Positions 46,603 through 59,025 are shown, counted from the first letter of the stretch. The stretch: DNA of 64,000 nt from Cepaea nemoralis (GCA_014155875.1 JACEFZ010011419.1:1-64000); one strand, 5' to 3'. Numbers and translations: made by a program. Notes: generated from the sequence alone by a model not told the origin.

Positions 46603-46851
46603 GGAGTCTCCGTAGCGAAGTGGTCAAGGCGTTTGACTCGAGCTCCGAAGGTTGTGAGTTCGATTCCGGCCTACGTCTTTCAGTTTGTGAGTGCATTTTT
46701 CTCGGAGCTCCTGGGGGTCTTCGCTCGAACTACGAAGCTCGTGCTTGGTGCGACGCTTTCGGCAGGTCGCCCTGCGGAAAGAGACCGAGCCATATGGATA
46801 AAACCCGATGCAATGAAGTCGTTCCTCTCGACTTTTGAGACTGTTTTGGAG
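46603..46851 (+). mobile_element. tRNA-derived SINE-C, 249 bp, with 13-bp target duplication
   Basis: Flanked by acctctgaagcca at 46590-46602 and 46852-46864. Head with tagcgaagtggtcaaggcg (box A) and gagttcgattcc (box B) in tRNA spacing. It splits the LINE-D endonuclease, whose frame resumes after it. No poly-A tail. Confidence 0.93.
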
Positions 46852-47329
46852 ACCTCTGAAGCCACTATACTCACGCAAATAAAAATTGCCATTCCCAGGT
46901 GTCACCTGTTGTAAAAGCATTTGTGACCGGTATACGTAGTGCGTTAATTCCCAGTCGCCTCCCCGGTAGCGCTACAATATCGTTTTTGTACGCCAAGCTT
47001 TCCAGAATGAGGCCTCGTTGTTGCGCTCTGGCACAATTCCAATGCAGAATGTAAGTATACTGCGGGCGAGACGGGCGTACTTGAATATTCTTCTTATGGC
47101 TCCAGTGCGTTTACCTTGTCGTTTACGCTGATCCCGTTGATTTCAAGATTTGCTTGCCTTTTGTACGAGACCCAAACGCTGGTCCGCCATGATGAAAAAA
47201 CCAAACACACAACATAACACACACGCTGAAAGATGAACTCCAGGATGGTTTCGCTCAGATGCACGAACCTAGTAGCACCGGCCAAATGCTTGAGAAAAAA
47301 GGAAACTTCTGGTATACATCCTGGCACAA

Positions 47330-47655
47330 AATAATTATACGCAAGAGATTAAATTATTCACCTGTTACAAAAAATTAATATTTTTCGCCGCCATTTTTAC
47401 CAGAAGTTATCGTTCTGTTATAGACCCTTAATTTAATCGTAAATACTGTAGCGTTGTTATCTATCCACATTTAAATACTAACCAATTTTTCACGTAATGT
47501 ATATGTGTTTCTTGTTGTATCAGCTTGGCTATCAAGCATACGTTGAAGTAAATAGTGTTTCTGTTCACAATGAGTCTACATATTCTTGTTACCTCTGTTA
47601 GTAATAAGATACTCATCATGAGTTTAATTGTCATAACTCCCCCACATTTACAACC
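47330..47655. other. unassigned sequence
   Basis: AT-rich, nothing recognised. Confidence 0.4.
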
Positions 47656-47657
47656 AT

Positions 47658-47915
47658 CGTCTATCTAACCCGTTCGGCTCCGTGACGACGGAGTTACGGA
47701 CGCAGTTTGTAATCCCGCATACCGCGTTCAAAGCACAGCTGTGTGCGATTTGGCAGCATACATCCTTACGTTCGTTTTGTTTTATGAAATGGTATCTGTG
47801 AAGGTCGTTCAGAAAGCCATGGCAAACTACTGAACGTAAACTTGCCCAGGAATCACGATCAGCCAAACAATGCTGGGGTTGAGAACTACGTCCTGTAAAG
47901 GATATGCAAATAAAA
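47658..47915 (+). mobile_element. SINE-A variant copy
   Basis: tRNA-like head (ggctccgtgacgacggagtt, gcgttcaaagc), central domain (cagaaagccatggcaaacta) and a gtcctgtaaaggatatgcaa tail. Confidence 0.8.
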
Positions 47916-47919
47916 TGTT

Positions 47920-48383
47920 TTCCTGTCTAAGCCACGTGACATACTTACAGCCGGCGCTGAGGTTCAGGAGCAGTGAAGAGGCTTCACAATTCCCCGACAC
48001 ACAGGGTCGAGGATTCGTATTCTGCCGCAGACGATCTGGAATAAGACGACCTTGCGTTGATGTGGATAGTATAAGCCTTGGTCGTCTTTAGAAAAATGGA
48101 AACTTGTTGTTGATACCGTGTTCTTGCCTTTGTTATCACCAGACATCACACATTGTACATGACAATAGTTGTATTGTTACGTTTATTTACGTAATAGAAT
48201 TAAGCATACACTCACACACTGATTTATCTTACAGGTCGCTGTTGTCACTAATGCCCAGACGTGTAGTGTCATACTCTCGGTTCACACGGTGTGGAACATC
48301 AACTGTGTACTCAAATATTTTTTCCCATTGACAACTAACACGTGTACAACGCCCCTGCGTCTAAAATAAATTGTTGTGTACAA
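47920..48383. other. unassigned, possible further SINE
   Basis: 47950-48100 has a box B-like gaggattcgtattct and an A-rich end, perhaps another tRNA-derived element. 48100-48383 is unassigned. Confidence 0.4.
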
Positions 48384-48666
48384 ATATTCGATTTACATGT
48401 GTGATATTTACCACCTATGTTACTTTCAGACTGTGCTATTTACAATTGTGTTTTTTATATGTACGCTATTCACATTTGTACAGTTAACATGTGAGGTATT
48501 CACATATGTGATAATTATATCTGTCATATATATGTACATTTGAAATGGTTAAATGTGAGATACTTACATATGTGCTATTCAAATGTGTACTATATACACA
48601 TGTGATATTTATATATGGTCTATTTAGATATGCGTTGGTCACATAGACGCTATTTATATATGTGCT
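48384..48666. repeat. 15-bp minisatellite upstream of receptor 3, left part
   Basis: About 19 degenerate units (atttacatatgtgct type). Split from its right part (48929-49128) by a SINE-A. Confidence 0.85.
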
Positions 48667-48678
48667 AGATACATCTGT

Positions 48679-48916
48679 TTGTTTTGCATATCCTTTACAG
48701 GACATCGCTGTCAACAGCAGCATATTTCAGCTGTCTGTTGATTTCTTGGCAAGATTACGCTCAGTAGTTTGTCATTGCTTTCTGAGCGGCCGGCTCAGTA
48801 TCCCGCAAGTCACCAGCGGGGGACGAACCGCTCCCAGTTCTCACCCGCTACGAGACTCTGCGTGATAAACGGGATTATGGAGAAAGTGTTGTAACCCCTC
48901 GGCCAGAGAGACCGGC
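48679..48916 (-). mobile_element. full-length SINE-A, 238 bp, with 12-bp target duplication
   Basis: Flanked by agatacatctgt at 48667-48678 and 48917-48928. Minus strand: tRNA-Ser/Leu-like head ggtctctctggccgaggggt, box B ggttcgtccccc, central domain cagaaagcaatgacaaacta, cttgccaagaaatcaac, and a gtcctgtaaaggatatgcaa tail. Best copy of the family here. The target is the 15-bp minisatellite, so part of the apparent duplication could be repeat identity. Confidence 0.88.
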
Positions 48917-48928
48917 AGATACATCTGT

Positions 48929-49128
48929 GCTTTTTGCATATGTCCTATTTACATTTGTGCTATTCTCACATGCTTTATTTATATGTGTGATGTTTAATTA
49001 TATGTTATTAACATATAGTTACATATGTGCTGTTGATATATGTGTTATTTCCTGATGTACTATGTACATCTGTGCTACTTAGATATGTGCTATTTAATGT
49101 GTGATATTTACATCTATGCTAGTTACAA
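48929..49128. repeat. 15-bp minisatellite upstream of receptor 3, right part
   Basis: About 13 degenerate units, ending about 22 bp before the receptor ATG. Confidence 0.85.
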
Positions 49129-49150
49129 CTGAGAAACCAAGAAAACAGAA

Positions 49151-50145
49151 ATGATTGATCCCATAAGTGACAGAGACAAAGAATTATACGACATTGTCAA
49201 CTTCGTGAGTATCACGGGCGCCATTTCTCTCTTTCGCGTGGCCACAAACATTATCAACATCATGGTGTTCTACAAGCAAGGGTTCACCAGCACTGTCAAC
49301 ATCAGCTTGCTGGGACTGGCCACGTCTGACCTCTGCAGTCTCATCTCCATGCTGTGGTATGGTGTGTGTGAGAACCCATTGTTCGTCAACTCTGACATCA
49401 ATATATATCCTCTAGGACATACTGTATCTGACAGCAGGGAATGCCTCACATCTGCTTTGCCCGGATCACATCGTGGATTACCGTCTTCATTGCAGCAGAA
49501 CGGTGCTTGTGTATCACTTTCCCCCTGAAAATAAAGCAAATCATCACCCCAAAAAGAACTGTAATAATAATAATTTTCATCTACTTGGGAATTTTTGCTT
49601 CATTTGGCCCGGAGTATGCAACATCATACTTTGACTGGAAGTTCATCGACAGCAAAAACAAGACACTTCTGGGGATGGCTTTCACTAGCAACCGCAAGGA
49701 TGTTGAGGGTCTTGTGTTCTTCCTGTATTCAATTCTAGGATTCGGATCTTTCGTTGCGGTCATTGCGTTCACGGTCATTCTTGTGGTTCAACTCAATCGG
49801 AAGTCGAAGTGGAGAATGAAGGCAACCATTGACAGACACCAACCTGAGTCAATCTCTAACCGCGATAGAAAAATCATGTCCATGGTCGTCATGATCGCCA
49901 CAGTTCTGATCGTCTGCTACTCACCAGGCGTGGCTGTTTCCATGGTTACAGTATTTCAACCAGAATTTTACATTTTTAGTGACTGTATAAATATATTTCT
50001 TGTTTGTTGGTCGTTCGTTGTTATCTTCGAGACCCTCAACTCAAGTGTCAATATCTTTTTTTACTACCACATGAGCATGAAATATAGAGAAACCTTCCAT
50101 CAGATATGTGGCTGTAACCCAGACATTCAAGCCACTAATACATAA
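49151..50145 (+). pseudogene. class A 7TM receptor copy 3, frameshifted
   Basis: Paralog of the receptors at 1189 and 23944, with the same ATG (in-frame TGA at 49130-49132) and the same C-terminus. Two single-base insertions, in the ctctaggac segment near 49413 and the agggaatgcc segment near 49437, shift the frame by two just before TM3. The first 125-codon frame ends soon after at 49528; the second, open from 49441 to 50145, holds TM3 to TM7 with ERC, the NKT sequon, CYSP and NSSVNIFFYY. The rest is conserved, so the damage is recent. A glycine in TM1 is also changed to arginine (SLFRVATN). A sequencing error is possible but would have to occur twice. Confidence 0.88.
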
Positions 50146-50760
50146 ATACAGATAAGGACAGTTGCACAAAAGATTCAGACCTTCACTCTAACATAACACG
50201 GATACGCACACTTTCACAGTTGTGTCCTCAGGGACACTTGACAACCAGGAAAATTGTCCAGAGAAAATTACTGTAATCATACTCATTGAACCAGACCATG
50301 ATGGGACTAAAAGTCTCTTCAATCCCCAACATTAACTAGGTCCAGAGCCATCTTATACTCCGTGCACTAACACTCTTTTATGGACTTCCATTTAACACAT
50401 TACCTCTAACCAGCACTAGGTTCAAGTCCTAGCAATACGCCATGATCAGAAAGCATACAACAGTTCTATGATCGGCCGGCATACATCAACTCTAGACGTT
50501 TTCTCAACACTCATCCGATGCCAACTTTCAACATTTGCACATACGATATTCTGACTTGTATCTAATGACATAACGTTATGATACTCGACAATCAGCTAAC
50601 TCACATGACACATGATGATGTTGTTTACTTTCCTCCGTTGATAAACAGCTCATAGAACTAGAATGTAGTACAGGTGTACACTTCTCAATGAGGTTCGAGG
50701 CTTCTGTTAAGCAATACATGTTTCTCAGTGTATTTATTGATGATTACAAATTATAGTTTC
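50146..50760. other. receptor 3 3' flank, unassigned
   Basis: The first about 40 bp match the flanks of the other receptors. The rest shows nothing recognisable. Confidence 0.45.
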
Positions 50761-50765
50761 CATGT

Positions 50766-51451
50766 GGATTGTAAGAAGACACAGGTTATGGTCGTCACTA
50801 GGAAGAGCGAAGTACCACAATGTAATATACAAGTAAATGGGAATATTCTTCAACAAGTGAATCGGACTGAATCGGTACAATTATCTCGGAACAGTAATAA
50901 CATCTGATGGGAGATGCCTTGAAGAGATTAGAACAAGAATCGCCATGGCGAAAGAAGCCTTTAGCAAGATGAAAAACATATTGACCTATAAACAGATGTC
51001 AATTGAAACGAGAAAAAGAGTGTTGAGGGGATACATAGAGCCTGTTCTTTTGTATGGATGTGAAACTTGGACAATGTGCAGTCAAGCTGAAAAACATATG
51101 ATGGCTGCAGAAATGTGGTTTCTCAGGAAAATGCAAAGAATACCATGGACAGACAGAAAAATCAACGGCCAAGTACTACAGAAAACAGATGAAAATCGTA
51201 AATTGATTAGAGAAATTAGACGTAGACAGTCAACATTTTTTGGACATGTTATGAGAAGAAATGGATTGGAGAACTTAGTGACAACTGGCAAGATCGAAGG
51301 GAACAGACAAAGGGGAAGACCGAGAAGTAAATACCTGGATGGCTTGGCCACATGGCATGGACGAGACAGAAACACTAAGCTGATCCATGACGCTGGTGAT
51401 CGAGTGAAATGGCAAGTCATGACCGCCCACGCTTTCCGGCATGGCACATGA
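50766..51451 (+). mobile_element. LINE-A 3' end, largely open copy
   Basis: After a short ORF part (CKKTQVMVVTRKSEVPQCNI) a 10-bp partial duplication near 50865 shifts the frame. From 50945 it is open to the natural stop: KMKNILTYKQMSIETRKRVL, YGCETWTMCSQAEKHM, RIPWTDRKINGQVLQKTDEN, ENLVTTGKIEGNRQRGRPRS, WHGRDRNTKLIHDAG. (TGAT)n tail at 51448. The freshest LINE-A copy in the window; 5'-truncated. Confidence 0.9.
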
Positions 51452-51459
51452 TTGATTGA

Positions 51460-53035
51460 TTGATGTGGATTTATTCAAATAAACACGTGGTCAACAATGC
51501 TAGTTAGAATCAAATGGTATTGACATTAGATATATTCATACACGTTGAGCAGGCAAATTGCTGTTACTCAGTTAACATCCTTCCACCAGAGTACACGCTT
51601 GAACGCATAACAACGCATGCACTGTTCCGTCTGTTTATAATTTTTCTCCTTTTCCCCTCTAGATAAATGGTTAATAAAACCGACCATAATATATACACTT
51701 AATGTATCTTACTGAGATGTTTTTGTTACTTTAGCTCGCTTTGAACTTACAGGTAGTCCATATCATCATCATCATCAAGTGCCGTGCCGACAAGCGTAGG
51801 CGTTCATGACTCTCCACATATCTCTGTCCTTGGTTTTCTGGATCAACTCTGTCCATATAAGTGTTGCTAATGCCAGCAGTTGCCACTACTGGGAAGTGTA
51901 CTGGACCGACCAGCGTCTCTAGCAATAGGGCCAATCAGCTCGCACGTATGAGGTATTTGTAATTTATATCCAAAGTCAAGCACTTAAGGTCAACATTCGA
52001 GTCAAACTGACCGGTTGAAATCGCTACCGGGCATCAGCACATTAAAAAATGTAAAGGCGAGTGCTCTTATTCATCCTAGAAATCTGACTTTCTTTGACTC
52101 ATATGTTTCATAATGCCCAATAAATATATTACTTTGAATAAATATGTAAGTTTGTCACATATGTTTCTCTTGCCTGGTATTGTGTGTTATTACATTAAAA
52201 TGTCCCGATTGTATGCTCCACCCAGTTCATGTTGTTTCATTATATTTTAATGATTTAGTTAGAATCGCACTTACCTGTTAATACTTCGGTCCTTATTTTG
52301 TTCGGCACACAATATTTTCAACTTACTCTATTGTGCAGAGTTAACATTGGGTAGACTATTCTTTAAACGCATGTTTTGAATTAATGCATTTTATTTATAA
52401 AATAATAGACACGTTCATAATACAAAAATTCAAGAACATTTCCTATATGACTGTTCTTTGTGTGGCTTGTGTTTTTCTTAATTATCTTAACTTGATCTCG
52501 TTCAGTAATGGTTTCTTGCATGGAAGTTTTCTTAACTTCTGTTTGTGTTTTATAATTTCGTTCCAATAATTCTGAATAACCGTAGTTCTAAGGCTTCAAT
52601 GTTACCCTGGGTATGTTTATTTAATATCCGTGTTTATGCACAACAAATAAAATAGGCAGTCATGTAATGCACTCCACTCCACACCTACATGTTATACGTT
52701 TCGTGATATTAGTTTAATATTTGTGTACACCATACGGACCTCAATGTGTGATATGACGCCTGGTAATATACAATAATAAAGAATTATTTTAACACTGCAT
52801 CGCTCTTAATATGACTTTGTAATTTAGTTGTCAATATATGATACATATATTGTCATTTTGTTACGTTAACATTCCATGTTTAGTTCTGATTTCTATCACC
52901 TCTTATTCAGTGTCCTACATAAAGAAAACTATTGACATACATAGTTATAACCAGGGGGCGTCAAATGACAACCTAACATGTGAGATATAAATTACAACAA
53001 CAATGCCATTGTCATTTAACCCGTCAATATTGTTG
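51460..53035. other. unassigned sequence
   Basis: About 1.6 kb, AT-rich. 51755-51935 has a (CAT)n start and a minus-strand stretch that could be a LINE 3' end, but I cannot tie it to a family. No gene. Confidence 0.45.
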
Positions 53036-53039
53036 TTAA

Positions 53040-53435
53040 GGATGTCAAGGGGGTTAAGCACGTGAAATCACGATGCAGACGAACACGGTGACGTTATAAG
53101 GACAGTTTAGACATCGCTGCCCCACTTTTGACATACACCAATGAAGAGCTGCGTTCTGTTATCCTTGTTATTATAATCATTGAAGGGGTGAAACCTAGAT
53201 ACATTCAACGGCCAATGAAGGTAAACATTACGAGGTGATGAATGTCTGTCAGTCCAGCAAGAGTATAAGTGCAGTAGGAAGATTCAACACGGCGTGTCTT
53301 CTGTGATAGGCTGTTCACAATCGAATCATGAACACCCAGCAGTGAACCTAGATAATTTTCTTCGATAGTACTCTAATCACTTTATTGGTGCTGGAGGAAT
53401 TGTATTGCACGCAGTGGTTACTACATCTAACGATG
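53040..53435 (+). pseudogene. gutted mariner/SETMAR-like transposase, copy 2 (most decayed)
   Basis: Aligns with the starts of 41170 and 61090: cacggtgacgttataaggac, tttgacatacaccaatgaag, then one decayed 57-bp segment (cagtccagcaagagtataag) and a shrunken C-terminus (tttattggtgctggaggaat). Followed by (CA)n, as in the other copies. Confidence 0.8.
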
Positions 53436-53461
53436 ATACATTAGTGCTTTACTTTTTCAGA

Positions 53462-53555
53462 ACACACACACACACACGCACGCACGCGCATGCGCCCCCG
53501 TCCACACCCACACACTCACCCACTCTCTCACACACATGCACACACACACACAAAT
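53462..53555. repeat. (CA)n-rich microsatellite
   Basis: Interrupted CA/CG/CCCA repeats, in the same position relative to the transposase remnant as at 63287-63352. Confidence 0.95.
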
Positions 53556-53699
53556 ATTTACGGTTGTCATTTGAAAAAGGACAGCCTGGCATATGAGACT
53601 ACGACCTCCAGCATAAGAATGGAGGTGGAGGCAGTAACAGCGGCTAACAACTCCAGTGGCTAGAGGAGACTACTACACCACACGTTGTGTTCATTACGA

Positions 53700-54135
53700 A
53701 TTCAAAGAATATGCTTAGCAAGGTGGAGAAAGGAATGTTTCGTGTGGAATGGCTCTCGTCGCTTCAGAGGTCGCAGATTGTGAGAATTGTATGGATATTT
53801 TGCCCTGGCCATGCTGGGGTGAGGGGAAAATGAACAGGCTGATAGGCTGGCAGGGAATGCACCTCTTGGTGGTATCTTGCCTATGGACAAGGGGGAAATG
53901 GTCGTGCGCTTGTGGGAAGGCGGAGGAACAGATTGAGTACCCATATGTGGAAAGAATGAGATTGCGGGGGATTGGCAGGGGTTCTGGAAGAATTTCAAAA
54001 CTGAGAGGGAAGACCAGGAAAACATTTAATCATACAGCGGTGGGAACGATTAGTAATATTACCCTTTGCTGGCTGTTGAACGAGGGGACTGAGCAAATAT
54101 GGGAATGTTCTGAATGCAGTGATGTCGGTTCTTGA
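53700..54135 (+). mobile_element. LINE RNase H C-terminus and 3' end
   Basis: IVWIFCPGHAGVRGNEQADR (RNase H last motif), then LPMDKGEMV, and after frameshifts AVGTISNITLCWLLNEGTEQ, WECSECSDVGS stop. (CAACT)n tail at 54133-54166. A 3' scrap of the same family lies at 55110-55234. Confidence 0.85.
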
Positions 54136-54239
54136 CTCAACTCAACTCAACAACTCAACTCAACTGATTTCAAAGTCAATATGCCGGGATTGTGTAACGC
54201 ATTCGCTGCCTTAATTTACGACACGGTTGTTGTTGTTCG

Positions 54240-54405
54240 CTTAAAACGTTTATCTCATCTGCAGGATGTTAAGCTCAGTAGTTTGCTACCGCATTCTGAA
54301 CGAGAAGTCAACATTTAAGATCAGCTAACCGGCGTGTCCAACGAACAGACTAGGTCGCCGTAAGAAAAAATGTTTGAGCGGGCTATCCCTCTCGGCCACT
54401 CTGAT
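54240..54405 (-). mobile_element. SINE-A copy
   Basis: Sister of 37850-38055, with the shared minus-strand head gatcagagtggccgagaggg and the atgcggtagcaaactactga domain. Its left neighbourhood (54165-54240) also matches 37805-37880, so the pair probably arose by duplication of a larger piece. Confidence 0.8.
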
Positions 54406-54411
54406 CTCTGA

Positions 54412-54413
<2 letters not shown>

Positions 54414-54450
<37 letters not shown>
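54414..54450. repeat. (TG)n microsatellite
   Basis: Pure TG run. Confidence 0.95.
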
Positions 54451-55109
54451 TGACAGAGATATTACTGTTTCTATGTACCTTAGAGTGTGTATTGTTATAA
54501 AGGACGTAAGTTGTATTCATTATGTGTTTTAAAAATGTGATGATTACGCATTGTTAATATATTATATATAAAAAAGAATGTATGTCTGTATGTCTGTATT
54601 TCATTTATGCGTTCGCGAACGGTCCATCCGATTGAGATGAAATTTTCTACACGTCTTCCTCTCATTCCCGCGCTGCCAACTGTCATATCTTTTTAAGTGT
54701 AAAATCGGCTACTTACTTAATATTATTTAATATTTCATTTTTCATTATAATTTCTATATAGCAAGGGGACTTTACTCTAGAAAAGTTATTTCAAGGGGCA
54801 TAACGTTTAATAACATTGCTATATACCTTATAGTCATATTGTTGCATCGTTTTCAAAGATTTATAAACTCTTTGTCTATAGTTATTTACAGGCATATGAG
54901 TTATAATAAATAATGTTATAATCTTTAAGGCATTTTCAAAGTTTTCATGAAAATAATGCATAATGCATAACATTGTAACTCATATTTTTATACTAAAGAA
55001 GTTATCTACAGTCATGTAGCTGATTAACAACAGTTTTCATTAAAAATAATGGATGGTGTGTGGAAGGACATTCTTTTAAGTAACTTTTTTGTTGTTGTTG
55101 TATGAATTT

Positions 55110-55234
55110 GATTGATTGATTGATTGATTTACGAACCGACATCACAGCATTCGGGACATTCTCATAAGCGCTCCATCCCCATCATCAGCAGCCAGCGAAG
55201 AGTTCCAACACTAATAGTTCCAGTAGCAATCTGA
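55110..55234 (-). mobile_element. LINE 3' fragment, 125 bp, with 12-bp target duplication
   Basis: Minus strand ATGTISVGTLRWLLMMGMER, same family as 53700-54135. (GATT)n tail. Flanked by ttgtatgaattt at 55098-55109 and 55235-55246. Confidence 0.88.
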
Positions 55235-55347
55235 TTGTATGAATTTATTGAGACGCTCCCCGCCAGGAGCTGGGCGAAGTCCCGCCGGGTCAGATAGATA
55301 GGCAGACACACCTTTTCGCTGCAGTTATCTACAGGCATATGCGTTAT

Positions 55348-56345
55348 AATCCTCCTCCTCTCTCCTCCTCCTCCTCCTCCTACCCTCTTCCTCTTCCACT
55401 CCCCCTCCTCCCTCCTCTTCCTCCTCCCTCTACCTCCTCCTCCCTCCTCCTGCCTCCTCCTCTCTCCTCCTCCCTCATCCTCATCCTTCCTCCTCCTCCT
55501 CCCTCTTCCTCCTCCTCCTACCTCCTCGCCCTCCTCCCTCCTCCTAATCACTCCTCTTCCTTCCTCCTCCCTTCTCCTCCTCCTCTTCCCTCCTCCTCCT
55601 TGCTCCTCCTCCTCCTCCTCCCTCCTCTTTCCTTCTCATCCTCCTCCTCCAACTCATCCCTCCTCCTTCTCCTCCCTCTTCCTCCTCCCTCCTCCATCTC
55701 CTCCTCCCTCCTCCTCATCCATCCTCCTCCCTTCTCCTCCTCCCTCTACCTCCTCCCTCCTCCTCCCTCCTCATCTTCCCTCCTCCTCCTCCTTCTCCTC
55801 CCTCCTCCTTCTCCCTTTTCCTTCTCCTCCCTCCTAATTCTCCCTCCGCCTCCTCCTCCTCCTCTCTCTCCTCCTCCTCCCTCCTCCCTCCTCCCTTTCC
55901 CTCCTCCTCCTTCCTCCTAATCCTCCCCCTCCTCCTCCTGCGTTCTCCTCCTCCATCTCCTTCTCCCTCCACCTCCCTCTTCCTCCTCCCTCTTCCTCCT
56001 TCCCTGCTCCTCCCCCTCCTCCCTCCTCCTCCTCCTCCCCTCCTCCTTCTCCCTCCTCCTCCCTCCTCTCTCCTTCCTCCTCCCTCATCCTCCTCCCTCA
56101 TCCTCCTTCCTCCTCCCTCCTGCTCCCTCTTCCTCCTCCTCCCTCCTCCTCCCTCCATCTCCCTCCTACTCCTCCCTCCTCCTAATCCCTCCTCCTCTTT
56201 CCTATTCCTCCGTACTCCTCCTCCTCCCTCCTCTTCCCTCCTCCTCCTCCTCTCTTCGCCTTTCTCTTCCTCCCTCCTCCTCCTCCCTCCTCCTCCTTCC
56301 TCCGCCTCCCTCTTCCTCCTCCCTCCTCCTACTCCTCCTTTTTCT
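55348..56345. repeat. 1-kb polypyrimidine (CTC/CCT)n tract
   Basis: Almost uninterrupted C and T on the plus strand for about 1 kb, with occasional A. ORFs rich in Ser/Pro/Leu or Glu/Gly/Arg here are artefacts. Confidence 0.97.
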
Positions 56346-56491
56346 TCTTCTGCTGCTGCTGCTGCCGCCGCTCCATTTACCCGAGTTAATTGTTGGGAGA
56401 AGATGTAAAGATCTTTCAAGTGCTCTTTCTAATGCTTTTTGTAAGTTGGTCTTCGTTTATCTAAGCTTGTTCTAACTGCAACCAATTAATG

Positions 56492-57020
<529 letters not shown>

Positions 57021-57042
57021 GGACTGGGAGAAGCCGGGCTAG

Positions 57043-58885
57043 TGTCTAATAAATACGAACACTGGCTCAGTAATAATGGGCTCAGACTCGGGCATTTAAA
57101 CATCGTTCGTCTATTAGGGAAGCTGCCCGAACTATCACTTAAACTTAATCAAAATGTTCACATGATCGGCGTTAGCGAAAGTCGAATAAATGGTAACAAC
57201 TCAGATGATGACATCGCTATCAGAGGCTTTAAAACCATTAGAAGAGATCCCTATCAGAAACAGGAGACGGTTATTGCAGTTTATAGTTCTAACTCGCCTA
57301 AAGCCCACCGAGGCTAGATTTTGAAACCTGTAAGATTGAATGTGTATGGCTTGAGGTTAAACTTCAAAATCGCATACCTCTATTAGTTGGCTATCTCTAT
57401 CGAATCCTCAGTGCAGGAAATATCTAGTATGAAAAATTCACCACTATGATGGATGTAGTCTTTAGTAATGCGAGAGAAATATTATTTCTGGGTGACTTCA
57501 ACATTGACACTAACAAATCAAACAAAACATGGGAAAACATAATAGAGTCAAGTAACGTCCAACAGTTAGTCAAACATGCTACTAGAATAACAAAATCATC
57601 TGCAACACTTATAGATTATATATATACAACGTGTGCTGACAACATCACAGAATGTACTGTACCTATTAATGCAATGAGCGATCACTATCCAGTATGTTGT
57701 ACGTGGTCGAAAATAGATACCAAAGCTCCTAAACACAAACATGTAAGTATAAAATATAGACATTATAAAAATTTTAATCAAGATGTCTTTTTACAAAACT
57801 TGCTCAACTCATCTCTGGACTATGTTTATCAGCTTCCTGACCCAGACGATTCTCTGGACCACTGGCTGAAGACCTTTCTAAGTGTATTTGATAAGCATGT
57901 TCCGTTTAAGGAAGTTCGTATTAAACATCACACTAAGACCCCGTGGATCACACAGGAGGTAGTTGAACTTATGAGAGACAGGGACAGGGCACATAAAAAT
58001 AGAGACCTAACTATGTACCGTAGTATGAGAAACAAAGTTCAATATGTTATTCGGAAGGAAAAGAAAAACTATTTTAAGAACCTAATAATAGATAAAACCA
58101 ACTCTAAAGATATATGGAAAGCAATTAATACCTTGACAAAACACACAATAATCACAATCGTTACCATCAAATCAGGTTACATGTGATCAATTCAGTAGAT
58201 TCTTTCAGTCCGACATAAACCAACTGAAGGCTGCAATACCAGATGCACCTCAAGACATATCTTTATTATCATCATTCTGTTAGAGCAAATGCTATGGAGA
58301 CATTCTCACCAACATACCGCTAATGACGACCACTGAAGTATTTACTCATCTCAGTAACCTAATAAAAACAACTCATCAGGACTAGATGGAATCAGTAATA
58401 GGATCCTTCGCTATGCTGTTCCGGTGATCTTCGAGTCACTAAGTTTTATATATAATCAATGTCTCACCAAAGGTCACTTCCCATCAGCATTTAAAATCGC
58501 TAAAGTATATCCTCATTTAAAAGCTGGTTCATTAGAAGATCGAGTCATGAGTAATTATAGGCCAATTTCCATATTATCCTCACCAAACCGCTAGAAAATC
58601 ACACTCACAAAGAAACACTAGAGCACTCAGTTCGCCACAAACTAATAGTTGACATTCAGTTAGGATTTTGGCCAAAATATTCTTGCCTTACGGCCCTAAC
58701 AAACGTGATAGACAACTGGCGTCAAATTATTAACAACAATACTCTATGTGTAACGGTGTTTATAGACTTTAGAAAAGCATTCGATATGATAAATCATACT
58801 ATTCTAATTTTTAAAAAAAACTAGAAACAATGAAAGTAAGCCTTAATATAGTGACATTAATAAAGTCATTTTTATTAGACAGAAA
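57043..58885 (+). mobile_element. LINE-E (CR1/L2-like) ORF2, endonuclease and RT start
   Basis: Endonuclease: LRLGHLNIVRLLGKLPELSL, MIGVSESRINGN, then EILFLGDFNIDTNKSN and NAMSDHYPVCCTW. Linker with TPWITQEVVELMRDRDRAHK and NKVQYVIRKEKKNYF open to 58186. RT start: DGISNRILRYAVPVIFESLS, FPSAFKIAKVYPHLKAG, NYRPISILSS, VFIDFRKAFDMINHT, ending at IKSFLLDRKQVVSH before the YADD box. Stops and frameshifts near 57315 and after 58186. 5' end cut at the Helitron-like boundary. Confidence 0.88.
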
Positions 58886-58975
58886 ACAAGTAGTATCACA
58901 CAATAAATGTATGAATGTATGAGAGGAAATAGAGAAGAAGGAGAGAATGTCAGACGGGCCTGCGTGCCAAAGATT

Positions 58976-59025
58976 TTCGTTTGTTCGTTCATTCGTTCGT
59001 TCGTTCGTTCCTTCGTTCGTTCGAT
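58976..59025. repeat. (TTCG)n microsatellite
   Basis: Tetranucleotide run ending at the gatctccttattataaatac boundary that follows SINE-A at 38047. Confidence 0.93.

Larger units (their letters stand above)
44578..47330 (-). mobile_element. LINE-D copy 2 (endonuclease to 3' end), with two SINE insertions
   Basis: Minus strand from 47330: endonuclease N-part (LEINGISVNDK, LHWNCARAQQRGLILESLAY), the NVILGGDFNAKGRS box, SDHHP; then RT motif 1 (LIHLPKPGKGHKKIQGYRAI), RT palm (AAAIDLEDAYNRVPLDVLM) and FSYADDKLVYRQ, jumping straight to the 3' end because thumb and RNase H are deleted relative to 28853-30465. SINEs are inserted at about 45300-45518 and at 46603-46851. (TTAG)n tail. Confidence 0.9.

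Noticed and set aside
46603..46690. Functional tRNA gene
   Set aside because: Boxes A and B are intact, but the sequence continues as a 249-bp SINE with a target duplication, and a second copy exists at 8922-9165.
55162..56419. Glu/Gly/Arg-rich and Ser/Pro/Leu-rich ORFs
   Set aside because: Translation of a polypyrimidine tract.
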